Source of the DNA: Planctomycetota bacterium
GTDB taxonomy: Bacteria > Planctomycetota > Phycisphaerae > WQYP01 > JAJZKY01
Length of the DNA stretch: 6,115 bases
Assembly (NCBI GenBank): GCA_021803885.1
Contig: JAJZKY010000308.1
Location: 1-6,115, forward strand
Reading direction: 5' to 3'
Each line of letters begins with the position of its first letter. Positions within the stretch are counted from its first letter, which is position 1. The notes beneath the pieces were generated by a model. It was not told the DNA's origin. It worked only from the letters and a program-made list of their open reading frames with translations, and did not search any database. Of the stretch, positions 1 through 5,222 are shown piece by piece. Position numbers and translations under genes: made by a program.

Positions 1-608
1 AACATCGCCACGCCCAGAGTGCAGGTGCCGATGCTGTGCTATCGGTCAACCCTTACTACAATAAACCGACACAGGAAGGGCTGTATCGGCACTTCAAAGC
101 TATTGCCAAATCCGTGACCATTCCTGTGATACTTTACAACATTCCTGGCCGCACCAATGTTACCATGACTGTGGCCACCATGGCCCGATTGGCACACGAT
201 TGTCCAAACATCACCACGGTAAAAGATGCTGCGGGCAACCTGGATATGACCACGGAAGCCGTGGCGGCAGGCATGACGGTGCTTTCCGGGGATGATTCCT
301 TGACTCTTCCAATGATGGCCGTGGGTGCTGTGGGGGTGGTCAGCGTAGTGTCAAACATTATTCCGGGTGAGGTGCGCAGACTCGTTGATGCCGCTTTAGA
401 AGGGAATACGGTGCATGCCCGGAGGCTTCATCATCGGCTATTTAGTTTGTGCAAGGCGATGTTTGTGGAAACCAATCCCATTCCGATTAAAACTGCCATG
501 GCACTACTGGAAAGAGATACGGGCGAAATGCGTCTGCCGCTATGCGAACCTTCCAGAGGCAATCGTGAAGTAATTCGCATTGCACTTTCGCAAATGGGTT
601 TGTTGTAA
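1..608 (+). CDS. dapA: 4-hydroxy-tetrahydrodipicolinate synthase, 5'-truncated by the window edge
   Basis: DapA condenses pyruvate with aspartate semialdehyde in the cytoplasm, the first committed step of the diaminopimelate/lysine pathway. The reading frame is already open at the window edge (codons start at position 3) and continues through NPYYNKPTQEGLY, a hallmark of the family, so the GTG at 36 is an internal valine and not a start. Visible catalytic elements are the tyrosine of ILYNIPGRT (codon 135-137) with its downstream substrate-binding arginine, and the Schiff-base lysine in TTVKDAAGNL (codon 222-224). The later LSGDD, GVVSVVSN and FVETNPIPIK blocks and the terminal MGLL match the end of full-length DapA, so the 3' end is complete. 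About 200 residues of a family usually near 290-300 are present. DoxX follows after 29 nt. Other aldolases of the NAL/DHDPS superfamily are less likely, because the YNKPTQEG and NPIPIK blocks are typical of DapA. Confidence 0.96.
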   Translation, partial: HRHAQSAGADAVLSVNPYYNKPTQEGLYRHFKAIAKSVTIPVILYNIPGRTNVTMTVATMARLAHDCPNITTVKDAAGNLDMTTEAVAAGMTVLSGDDSLTLPMMAVGAVGVVSVVSNIIPGEVRRLVDAALEGNTVHARRLHHRLFSLCKAMFVETNPIPIKTAMALLERDTGEMRLPLCEPSRGNREVIRIALSQMGLL

Positions 609-637
609 CCGGTGTACGTTTTTACGGAGTTCCTGAC

Positions 638-1111
638 ATGAATCAAGGGAAAGTCATTTATCCACCAACACTCAAGGATTGGGGCCTGCTGATTATTCGG
701 CTGATGTTGGCGTTGGTTTTTATTTGTCACGGATCGCAGAAGCTTTTCGGGGCATTCGGGGGGGTGGGCATGGTCGGTTTTGAGCATTTCATTGCCAGTG
801 TGGGTGCACCCATGCCAAAAGTCAGTGCTTATCTAAGTGCGCTGACGGAGTTTTGTGGAGGAATTGTGCTGTTATTGGGCACAGGCACACGGCTGGTCGC
901 TATTCCTATGTGTATCAATATGAGCGTGGCGGTATGGGTGATGCATAGTCACGGATTTTCAGGTGTTCATGATCAGGGTGGCTATGAATACCCACTGGAA
1001 CTCGGCGTGGTAATTTTTGGTTTATTGGTGGCCGGTCCGGGCCGATTGACGCTGGGGGCCTTGCTGCGCGGGGCACGTATGGGCGGGGATAACACCGCGG
1101 TCAAACGGTAA
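638..1111 (+). CDS. DoxX-family integral membrane protein
   Basis: This 157-residue protein has the DoxX-family layout: a membrane segment at about residues 14-36 with the typical RLMLALVFICHGSQKLFG block, a second at about 62-90 (ALTEFCGGIVLLLGTGTRL), a third at about 91-105, and a fourth at about 120-140. DoxX proteins are small four-helix inner-membrane proteins. Some are linked to thiosulfate:quinone oxidation or to oxidative-stress complexes, but most, including this one, have no assigned reaction. The ATG at 638 is preceded by GGAG with 8 nt spacing, which supports the start. It lies 29 nt after dapA and 8 nt before the next reading frame, so co-transcription is possible. A run of seven G (758-764) sits in a Gly-Gly-Val stretch. 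The family call is firm; the function is unknown. Confidence 0.88.
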   Translation: MNQGKVIYPPTLKDWGLLIIRLMLALVFICHGSQKLFGAFGGVGMVGFEHFIASVGAPMPKVSAYLSALTEFCGGIVLLLGTGTRLVAIPMCINMSVAVWVMHSHGFSGVHDQGGYEYPLELGVVIFGLLVAGPGRLTLGALLRGARMGGDNTAVKR

Positions 1112-1119
1112 ACTACATC

Positions 1120-1746
1120 ATGCTCCACAGCCCACGAAAGATCGTTATGCGAATTCCACGTGCCTCATGGGCTCTTATTGGTCTGGCGTTGCTCTCCATT
1201 CAGGCTGGTTGTTCACAGTCGCCGGCGCTGCCTCCGGCCACCTTCAAAGCGCACATAAGTCCTGCCGATAGGGTAGTCCTGGCTCGATTTTTGCCCGGGC
1301 TGGCCAAGGCGCACCGTGATAAAACCCAATTGGCATTTTTGGCCCGTTTCAAAGGGCTTTCCGCACCAGTTGCCATATTCAATGCATCAATGGACCGCCA
1401 GCAAGGTCGGCTGCTGCGACAGTTGCAAACCTGGGCCCGAAAACACCACTTTAGTTTGCAATATCATTATCCAAAATCGGTCCGCGGCGCGGCACTACAG
1501 GTGCAGACCCGAATAGAAGGTCATTTGTTGCTCACCGCCGGCGAGCCAAAATTCCAGCGTATGTATCTGGTCTTGATGTATGCCGATTTCTCTTCGCAGG
1601 TATCCATGGATATGGCAATGATGAAGTACGCAACCGATCGCCGATTGAGATCGTATCTGGTGCAAGCTTTAGCAGTCAACCGGGCGTCGCTGCAGCAAAT
1701 CTCAAGTCTTCTAAAGCGTTACCGGTGGGCCTCAGACAAGCCATAA
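1120..1746 (+). CDS. Exported, probably lipid-anchored protein resembling DUF4142
   Basis: The product is 208 residues. The N-terminus has basic residues, a hydrophobic stretch (ASWALIGLALLSI) and then QAGC, a relaxed lipobox because the -3 residue is Gln rather than Leu. It is therefore probably a periplasm-facing lipoprotein with Cys31 as the acylated residue. The mature part is helical. Two blocks recall DUF4142: an ISPADRVVLARFL-like opening followed by a long helix (about 45-110), and FQRMYLVLMYADF through LVQALAVNRASLQQISSLL (about 145-200). The family relationship rests on pattern memory and is moderate. Histidines usually seen in DUF4142 helices appear replaced here. Neither ATG at 1120 nor ATG at 1147 has a good Shine-Dalgarno. 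The 1147 start (199 residues, MRIPRASW...) gives a more normal signal peptide and may be the real one. The gene follows doxX by 8 nt. Confidence 0.7.
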   Translation: MLHSPRKIVMRIPRASWALIGLALLSIQAGCSQSPALPPATFKAHISPADRVVLARFLPGLAKAHRDKTQLAFLARFKGLSAPVAIFNASMDRQQGRLLRQLQTWARKHHFSLQYHYPKSVRGAALQVQTRIEGHLLLTAGEPKFQRMYLVLMYADFSSQVSMDMAMMKYATDRRLRSYLVQALAVNRASLQQISSLLKRYRWASDKP

Positions 1747-1752
1747 CGGCGG

Positions 1753-1780
1753 ACGACAGCGATAGACAATAGCGTCGTTT
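1753..1780 (+). terminator. Weak possible terminator hairpin between convergent genes
   Basis: ACGAC (1753-1757) pairs with GTCGT (1774-1778), and GC (1759-1760) with GC (1772-1773), leaving A1758 bulged and an 11-nt loop. Only two T follow the stem on the plus strand before the A at 1781, so intrinsic termination would be weak. It sits just after the lipoprotein stop and touches the stop codon of the convergent split-barrel gene. Confidence 0.25.
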
Positions 1781-2270
1781 ACAGCGGCGCAGCGGCTAAC
1801 CAGCTTTGAGTATCTATTTCCTGCTGGCCAGTTGTTCGCGGCTCCATACATCGCCCGGATAGTACGCTTACCGTAATTTTGTGCATGGCCAGTGCTTCCA
1901 GCGCGGTGTTGCGCCCGTGGCCAGGTCGATGATTGGGTCGCAGCCGCCGATATTTAGCTTCATTGGCGGCCTGAACCGCTTTTTTTTCCGATAGATCAGT
2001 TACCGGCATCAGCCGACCCTCAATAATAATCGAGGCGTAGTCCGCCATCTGCTCGGCACACCAGTCCACTTCAAAACATACGCGGTTATTTTTTTTCAGG
2101 ATATCGCCTTTGCGGCCGGTCATCGCCAGACGCAGGTAAATCGCCCCCTGATGCCAGCAGAAAGGAAACGGCAGGCAATAGGGCTGGCCATCTACATCGG
2201 CCAGACCAAGCCTGCCGATAAGGGAATTGGCGAGAATATTTTCGATCGCAACATCGGACATGGTTATCAT
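1779..2270 (-). CDS. Pyridoxamine 5'-phosphate oxidase-like (PNPOx/NimA-type) split-barrel protein
   Basis: This 163-residue cytoplasmic protein has the N-terminal pattern of the PF12900/NimA-like flavin-binding split barrel: GRLGLADVDGQPYCLPFPF, then GAIYLRLAMTGRKGDIL, then NNRVCFEVDW, then IIIEGRLMPV. Members bind FMN, and related split barrels bind heme or F420. Annotated roles range from nitroimidazole reduction to heme handling, and the substrate here is unknown. From memory, the family usually has His where this protein has the first Arg in IYLRLA, which could change cofactor or substrate contacts. The ATG at 2270 has AGGAG six nt upstream; the in-frame ATG at 2261 is too far from it. 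The coding strand holds two A8 tracts (window positions 1980-1987 and 2089-2096). The gene is divergent from the radical SAM pair and shares its promoter region. Confidence 0.82.
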   Translation of the reverse strand: MITMSDVAIENILANSLIGRLGLADVDGQPYCLPFPFCWHQGAIYLRLAMTGRKGDILKKNNRVCFEVDWCAEQMADYASIIIEGRLMPVTDLSEKKAVQAANEAKYRRLRPNHRPGHGRNTALEALAMHKITVSVLSGRCMEPRTTGQQEIDTQSWLAAAPL

Positions 2271-2300
2271 AAAGTGCTCCTGAACGCCGTAATTAAAACC

Positions 2301-2328
2301 TTGATATCCAGAATATATCTGCTATACT
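2301..2328 (+). promoter_or_regulatory. Likely sigma-70-type promoter for the radical SAM pair
   Basis: TTGATA (2301-2306) and TATACT (2323-2328) each match the -35 and -10 consensus at five of six positions, with a 16-nt spacer in an AT-rich island between GC-richer flanks. Transcription would begin near 2335, giving a leader of about 104 nt before the ATG at 2439. An imperfect dyad, GATAT at 2303-2307 and ATATC at 2315-2319 (7-nt centre), overlaps the -35 box and could be an operator; this is weak. The consensus matches are seen; use in this organism is inferred. Confidence 0.55.
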
Positions 2329-2338
2329 TTTATGGCAA
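2312..2338 (-). promoter_or_regulatory. Possible leftward promoter for the split-barrel gene
   Basis: On the minus strand TTGCCA (window 2333-2338) is followed after 15 nt by TATATT (2312-2317). The hexamers are acceptable sigma-70 matches but the spacer is short. It overlaps the rightward promoter almost completely, so the two could not both be occupied at once. Confidence 0.3.
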
Positions 2339-2340
2339 GT

Positions 2341-2430
2341 GGCTGTGAGCGCCGGGCGATGTTGTTATGCCCACGGCGCAGCCAACGTTATTGTCGGATC
2401 TGGCGTAGATACGCCTCATCCCTGCGGGAG
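2341..2430 (+). promoter_or_regulatory. Structured leader, candidate cis-regulatory RNA of unrecognised class
   Basis: Right after the predicted transcription start, GGCT (2341-2344) pairs with AGCC (2380-2383), GCGCC (2349-2353) with GGCGC (2375-2379), and GGGC (2354-2357) with GCCC (2369-2372). This leaves a GTGA bulge on the 5' side and an AC bulge on the 3' side. The loop GATGTT (2358-2363) can pair with AACGTT (2384-2389, two G-U pairs) to make an H-type pseudoknot. A second hairpin joins GGAT (2396-2399) with ATCC (2418-2421) and GGCGT (2402-2406) with ACGCC (2411-2415). It competes with pairing of CTC (2415-2417) and CC (2421-2422) to the Shine-Dalgarno GGGAG (2426-2430). That switch-like choice is suggestive only. 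I recognise no known riboswitch consensus. Confidence 0.35.
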
Positions 2431-2438
2431 TATGTACC

Positions 2439-3575
2439 ATGATTCAAAGAGCTGATGCGACATCGCAGCCGGTAACAGATCCTCGCCAAGGCTACAGCGC
2501 TGCGGATTTTAATTTCTCTCCGCTGATTGCGTTTTATGAAGTAACTCGGGCCTGCAATCTGCTTTGCAAACATTGCCGGGCCGAGGCTCAACCCCACCGC
2601 CATCCTTTGGAATTAGATACCGCTACGTCTCTGCGTCTGCTGGATGCCTTGGCTGGCTTTCCCAAGCCTCCGATGCTGGTGCTGACCGGTGGAGACCCTA
2701 TCAAACGCCATGATGTTTTCGATTTGGTGGAACATGCCGTAGAGCTGGGCCTTAAAACCGCCATGACGCCATCAGCGACCAAACTGGTAACCAGCGAAGC
2801 GGTCACCCGCCTCAAGAATGCGGGATTGCATCGCCTGGCGGTCAGCTTAGATGGGGCTGATGCCGCCCGCCATGACACCTTCCGTGGTGTGCCGGGCAGT
2901 TTCCAGCGTACCCTTGAAATTATGCGCGATGCCCGTGCCGTAAACTTGCCCATGCAGATTAACACCACGATTTCCCGGCACAATTTTGACCAAATTGATG
3001 AAATGGCCCACCTGCTTGTTGCCCATGGCATTTTGATGTGGTCGGTATTCTTTTTAGTCCCCACCGGACGCGGTTTGGCCGAGCAGCGAATTGCGCCGTG
3101 GGAATATGAAGTCGCCTTTGAAAAGCTCTACCAGCACAGCCTGATTCAACCGTATCAGATTAAAACTACAGAAGCGCCGCATTATCGCCGGTTTCTGCTG
3201 CAGCGCAGTGGGTGGCAACCCGGCCGCAAAAATACGGCATGCCCCCAAACCATTCCCGGCATGGTGGGCACCAACGATGGTCGTGGAGTGATGTTCATCA
3301 GTCATATCGGAGAAATATATCCGAGCGGTTTCATGCCTATTCTCTGTGGCAGTTTCCCCAAAGATTCGCCAGTGAATGTGTATCAATATTCACCGATGTT
3401 TCAGTCTTTGCGGGATCCGAACCAGATCAAAGGTAAATGTGGATTCTGCCAATATCGAGAAATATGCGGCGGCAGCCGGGCCAGAGCCTATGCCCTCACC
3501 GGAGATCCCTTGGAATCGGAACCGGATTGTGTACACGTGTCACTGCGTTCTACCAGGAGTGGTGCCTTATGCTAA
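2439..3575 (+). CDS. Radical SAM/SPASM protein of the TIGR04053 (BA_1875-like, AhbD-related) type
   Basis: A 378-residue radical SAM enzyme. Residues 34-46 carry EVTRACNLLCKHC, the CX3CX2C motif (Cys39, 43, 46) that binds the SAM-cleaving [4Fe-4S] cluster. TGGDP at 83-87 is the SAM-contacting GGE-type motif with Asp in place of Glu, and VSLDG lies at 135-139. The C-terminal SPASM region has Cys334, 337, 343 and 364, with Cys268 and Cys303 as further possible ligands. Blocks such as WSVFFLVPTGRG, KTTEAPHYRRF, GEIYPSGFMP and CGGSRARAYALTGDP are what I recall for the TIGR04053 family, a close relative of heme synthase AhbD; its reaction is not established to my knowledge. Length is normal for the family. 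GGGAG 8 nt before the ATG supports the start. Its stop overlaps the next gene by 7 nt, implying an operon and translational coupling. True AhbD is the main alternative. Confidence 0.88.
   Translation: MIQRADATSQPVTDPRQGYSAADFNFSPLIAFYEVTRACNLLCKHCRAEAQPHRHPLELDTATSLRLLDALAGFPKPPMLVLTGGDPIKRHDVFDLVEHAVELGLKTAMTPSATKLVTSEAVTRLKNAGLHRLAVSLDGADAARHDTFRGVPGSFQRTLEIMRDARAVNLPMQINTTISRHNFDQIDEMAHLLVAHGILMWSVFFLVPTGRGLAEQRIAPWEYEVAFEKLYQHSLIQPYQIKTTEAPHYRRFLLQRSGWQPGRKNTACPQTIPGMVGTNDGRGVMFISHIGEIYPSGFMPILCGSFPKDSPVNVYQYSPMFQSLRDPNQIKGKCGFCQYREICGGSRARAYALTGDPLESEPDCVHVSLRSTRSGALC
3555..3559 (+). promoter_or_regulatory. Ribosome binding site fixing the start of the second radical SAM gene
   Basis: AGGAG lies inside the end of the upstream coding region, 9 nt before the ATG at 3569. 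It selects that ATG over the longer upstream open frame, which runs back to 3437 and would add 44 residues unlike any NirJ/AhbC N-terminus. Confidence 0.75.
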
Positions 3576-4789
3576 GCATTACCAATTTACTCTGTGGCCA
3601 TCAGGCTGGTAATGAACCGCTACGTTATGGCCATACGTGCACTGGGGGAACCGGCATCGCTGGCACTGCTGGTGTTCCCAAACCAGTGGTGGTATGGGCC
3701 TTAACACGGGCTTGCAACCTGCACTGCGTGCATTGTTACGCTTCGGCTACGGCCGCGCCGGATGTTGGTGAATTAACCCGCCACGAAGGAATGAAATTAC
3801 TCGATGATTTGCGGGGGTTTGGCGTACCGGCCGTGCTGTTAAGCGGCGGTGAACCGCTCGCGCGGCCAGAAGCCCTGGATTTTATTGCCCACGCCCAATC
3901 CATCGGCTTGGCCACCACGTTGTCCACCAATGGTTTGCTCATTGATGATGCCATGGCGGATCGCCTGGCCAAATCGGGCTTGCGCTACGTGGGTATCAGT
4001 TTGGATGGTATTGAATCGCGTCATGATAAACTCCGCGGCAAGCAGGGGGCTTTTGCGGCATCCCTGACGGCTATTGATCGCTGTCGCAGCCGGGGCATCA
4101 AGGTGGGGGCCCGCTTCACCGTTCACGCTCTGAATTGGCAGGATTTGGACGCCATTTTTGATATTTGCCTGGAACATAACATACAACGTCTGTGCGTCTA
4201 CCATCTGGCTTATTCGGGCCGCGGTGGCAACATGCAAAACGTGGATCTTACGCCCGAACAGATTCGCACCATTGTAGACCGCATTTTTGAGCGCAGTGTT
4301 GAACTGCATAAATCTGGCCGGCCCTTGGAAGTGTTGACCGTGGATAACCATGCGGATGCGGCGTATATGCTGTTGCGCATGGAGCGCGAGAACGACCCCC
4401 GCCTGGCGGAGGTACAAGCTCGTTTGCGCGGCACCGGCGGAAACCGATCTGGTTGCAATATTGCTTCCATTGATCCCAAAGGCAATGTGCATTACGACCA
4501 ATTTAGCTGGCATTATAACTGCGGCAACGTGCGTGAGCAGCCCTTTAGCACAATATGGTCGCAGGCAACAGACCCTCGCCTGGCGATATTGCGAAATCGT
4601 CGCGCACATCTTCCGGAGCGTTGCCGATCCTGCCGGTTTGTCGATGTGTGCAACGGCAACTTGCGTACGCGGGCTGAAGCCGCCACCGGCGACTGGATGG
4701 GTTTTGATCCGGGCTGCTATTTAACAGAGGCCGAAACTGCCTCTCCGACTGTAACGCAGATACCGGCCGAGCCTGCCGCAGTGGTCTAG
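3569..4789 (+). CDS. NirJ/AhbC-type radical SAM/SPASM tetrapyrrole-modifying enzyme
   Basis: A 406-residue cytoplasmic radical SAM enzyme. After a family-typical N-terminus (MLSITNLLCG, then LRYG at 18-21) comes KPVVVWALTRACNLHCVHC with the CX3CX2C cluster residues Cys49, 53 and 56. LSGGEP at 91-96 and YVGISLDG at 140-147 follow. The middle has SGRGG and LEVLTVDNHADAAYML (253-268). The C-terminal SPASM region starts with NVHYDQF and GNVREQPFSTIW and carries Cys352, 355, 361 and 383 plus CNGNLRTRAE. NirJ removes propionate side chains in heme d1 synthesis; its homologue AhbC removes two acetate groups from didecarboxysiroheme on the siroheme-to-heme route. The LLCG/LRYG opening and the TVDNH block look closer to AhbC in my memory, so no symbol is given. 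The last 17 residues are Ala/Pro-rich. It overlaps the preceding gene by 7 nt and converges on gcvH, 22 nt away, with no clear terminator between. Confidence 0.88.
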   Translation: MLSITNLLCGHQAGNEPLRYGHTCTGGTGIAGTAGVPKPVVVWALTRACNLHCVHCYASATAAPDVGELTRHEGMKLLDDLRGFGVPAVLLSGGEPLARPEALDFIAHAQSIGLATTLSTNGLLIDDAMADRLAKSGLRYVGISLDGIESRHDKLRGKQGAFAASLTAIDRCRSRGIKVGARFTVHALNWQDLDAIFDICLEHNIQRLCVYHLAYSGRGGNMQNVDLTPEQIRTIVDRIFERSVELHKSGRPLEVLTVDNHADAAYMLLRMERENDPRLAEVQARLRGTGGNRSGCNIASIDPKGNVHYDQFSWHYNCGNVREQPFSTIWSQATDPRLAILRNRRAHLPERCRSCRFVDVCNGNLRTRAEAATGDWMGFDPGCYLTEAETASPTVTQIPAEPAAVV

Positions 4790-4811
4790 CTGCAGATAAC
4801 CCGTCCAATGA

Positions 4812-5192
4812 TTAATGAATGTTGAATTTGGCATCATACTGCGCCGCGGACATAAGCTTGGATGTATCCACCGGGCCGGTCTTCACCGCCACCAGCCACC
4901 CGGCCTCGTAAGGGTCTTGGTTAATAGTGCTGGGGTCGTTTTTCACCGCATCGTTAACTTCCACCACTGCGCCATCCACCGGTGCGTACAATTCGCTCGT
5001 AGCTTTTACCGATTCAATTTCGCCAAACGCCTTGCCGACGGTCAGCGTCTTTCCGATAGCCGGCAACTCGACGAAAGTAACATCCGTAAGTTCATCCACG
5101 GCAAATCGTGTAATGCCCAGCAGAACTCTCTCCCCTTGCAGCTTAATCCATTCGTGTGTTTCAGTGTAAAAGCGGTCGGTCGGTGATGCCAT
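4812..5192 (-). CDS. gcvH: Glycine cleavage system H protein
   Basis: GcvH is the lipoyl-carrying shuttle of the glycine cleavage complex, passing the aminomethyl group from the P protein to the T protein and electrons to dihydrolipoamide dehydrogenase. The 126-residue product has the normal length. It opens with FYTETHEWIKL, contains DVTFVELPAIGKT, and carries the lipoylation site in GEIESVKATSELYAPVDG (Lys63), ending with the PYEAGWLVAVK block. I place the start at the ATG at 5192 (MASPTDRF), 9 nt after AGGAG (5202-5206). An in-frame TTG at 5201 abuts that Shine-Dalgarno and is too close, and the ATG at 5197 is out of frame. It follows gcvT by 30 nt on the same strand, so gcvT-gcvH is very likely an operon. 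The gcvP gene or genes are not in the window. Confidence 0.96.
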   Translation of the reverse strand: MASPTDRFYTETHEWIKLQGERVLLGITRFAVDELTDVTFVELPAIGKTLTVGKAFGEIESVKATSELYAPVDGAVVEVNDAVKNDPSTINQDPYEAGWLVAVKTGPVDTSKLMSAAQYDAKFNIH

Positions 5193-5222
5193 GCCATTCA
5201 ACTCCTCTATAAAAGCTTAAAT

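Noticed and set aside
36..38. GTG at 36 as a start for dapA
   Set aside because: The frame is open upstream and encodes the conserved AGADAVLS stretch, so the gene is cut by the window edge.
2354..2383. Resemblance of GGGCGATG and its stem to the fluoride riboswitch
   Set aside because: The opening matches, but the later conserved fluoride-riboswitch elements (the CTGATG-like segment and its pairing partner) are missing, and the downstream genes are not fluoride exporters.
3437..3568. N-terminal extension of the NirJ/AhbC-type protein by 44 residues
   Set aside because: It overlaps the conserved SPASM region of the upstream gene, has no family resemblance, and the ATG at 3569 has a good AGGAG and a typical N-terminus.
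3839..4609. A 256-codon open frame on the minus strand
   Set aside because: It lies wholly inside the NirJ/AhbC-type gene, has no recognisable domain, and the plus-strand frame has all expected motifs.
4790..4811. Terminator between the radical SAM pair and gcvH
   Set aside because: Only 22 nt are available and no stem followed by T residues is visible on either strand.
4815..5186. Open frame of 123 codons opposite gcvH
   Set aside because: It is antisense to a confidently identified gene, with no motif and no ribosome binding site of note.
5193..5201. TTG at 5201 as the gcvH start
   Set aside because: It directly abuts the AGGAG with no spacer; the ATG at 5192 has 9-nt spacing and gives the normal length.
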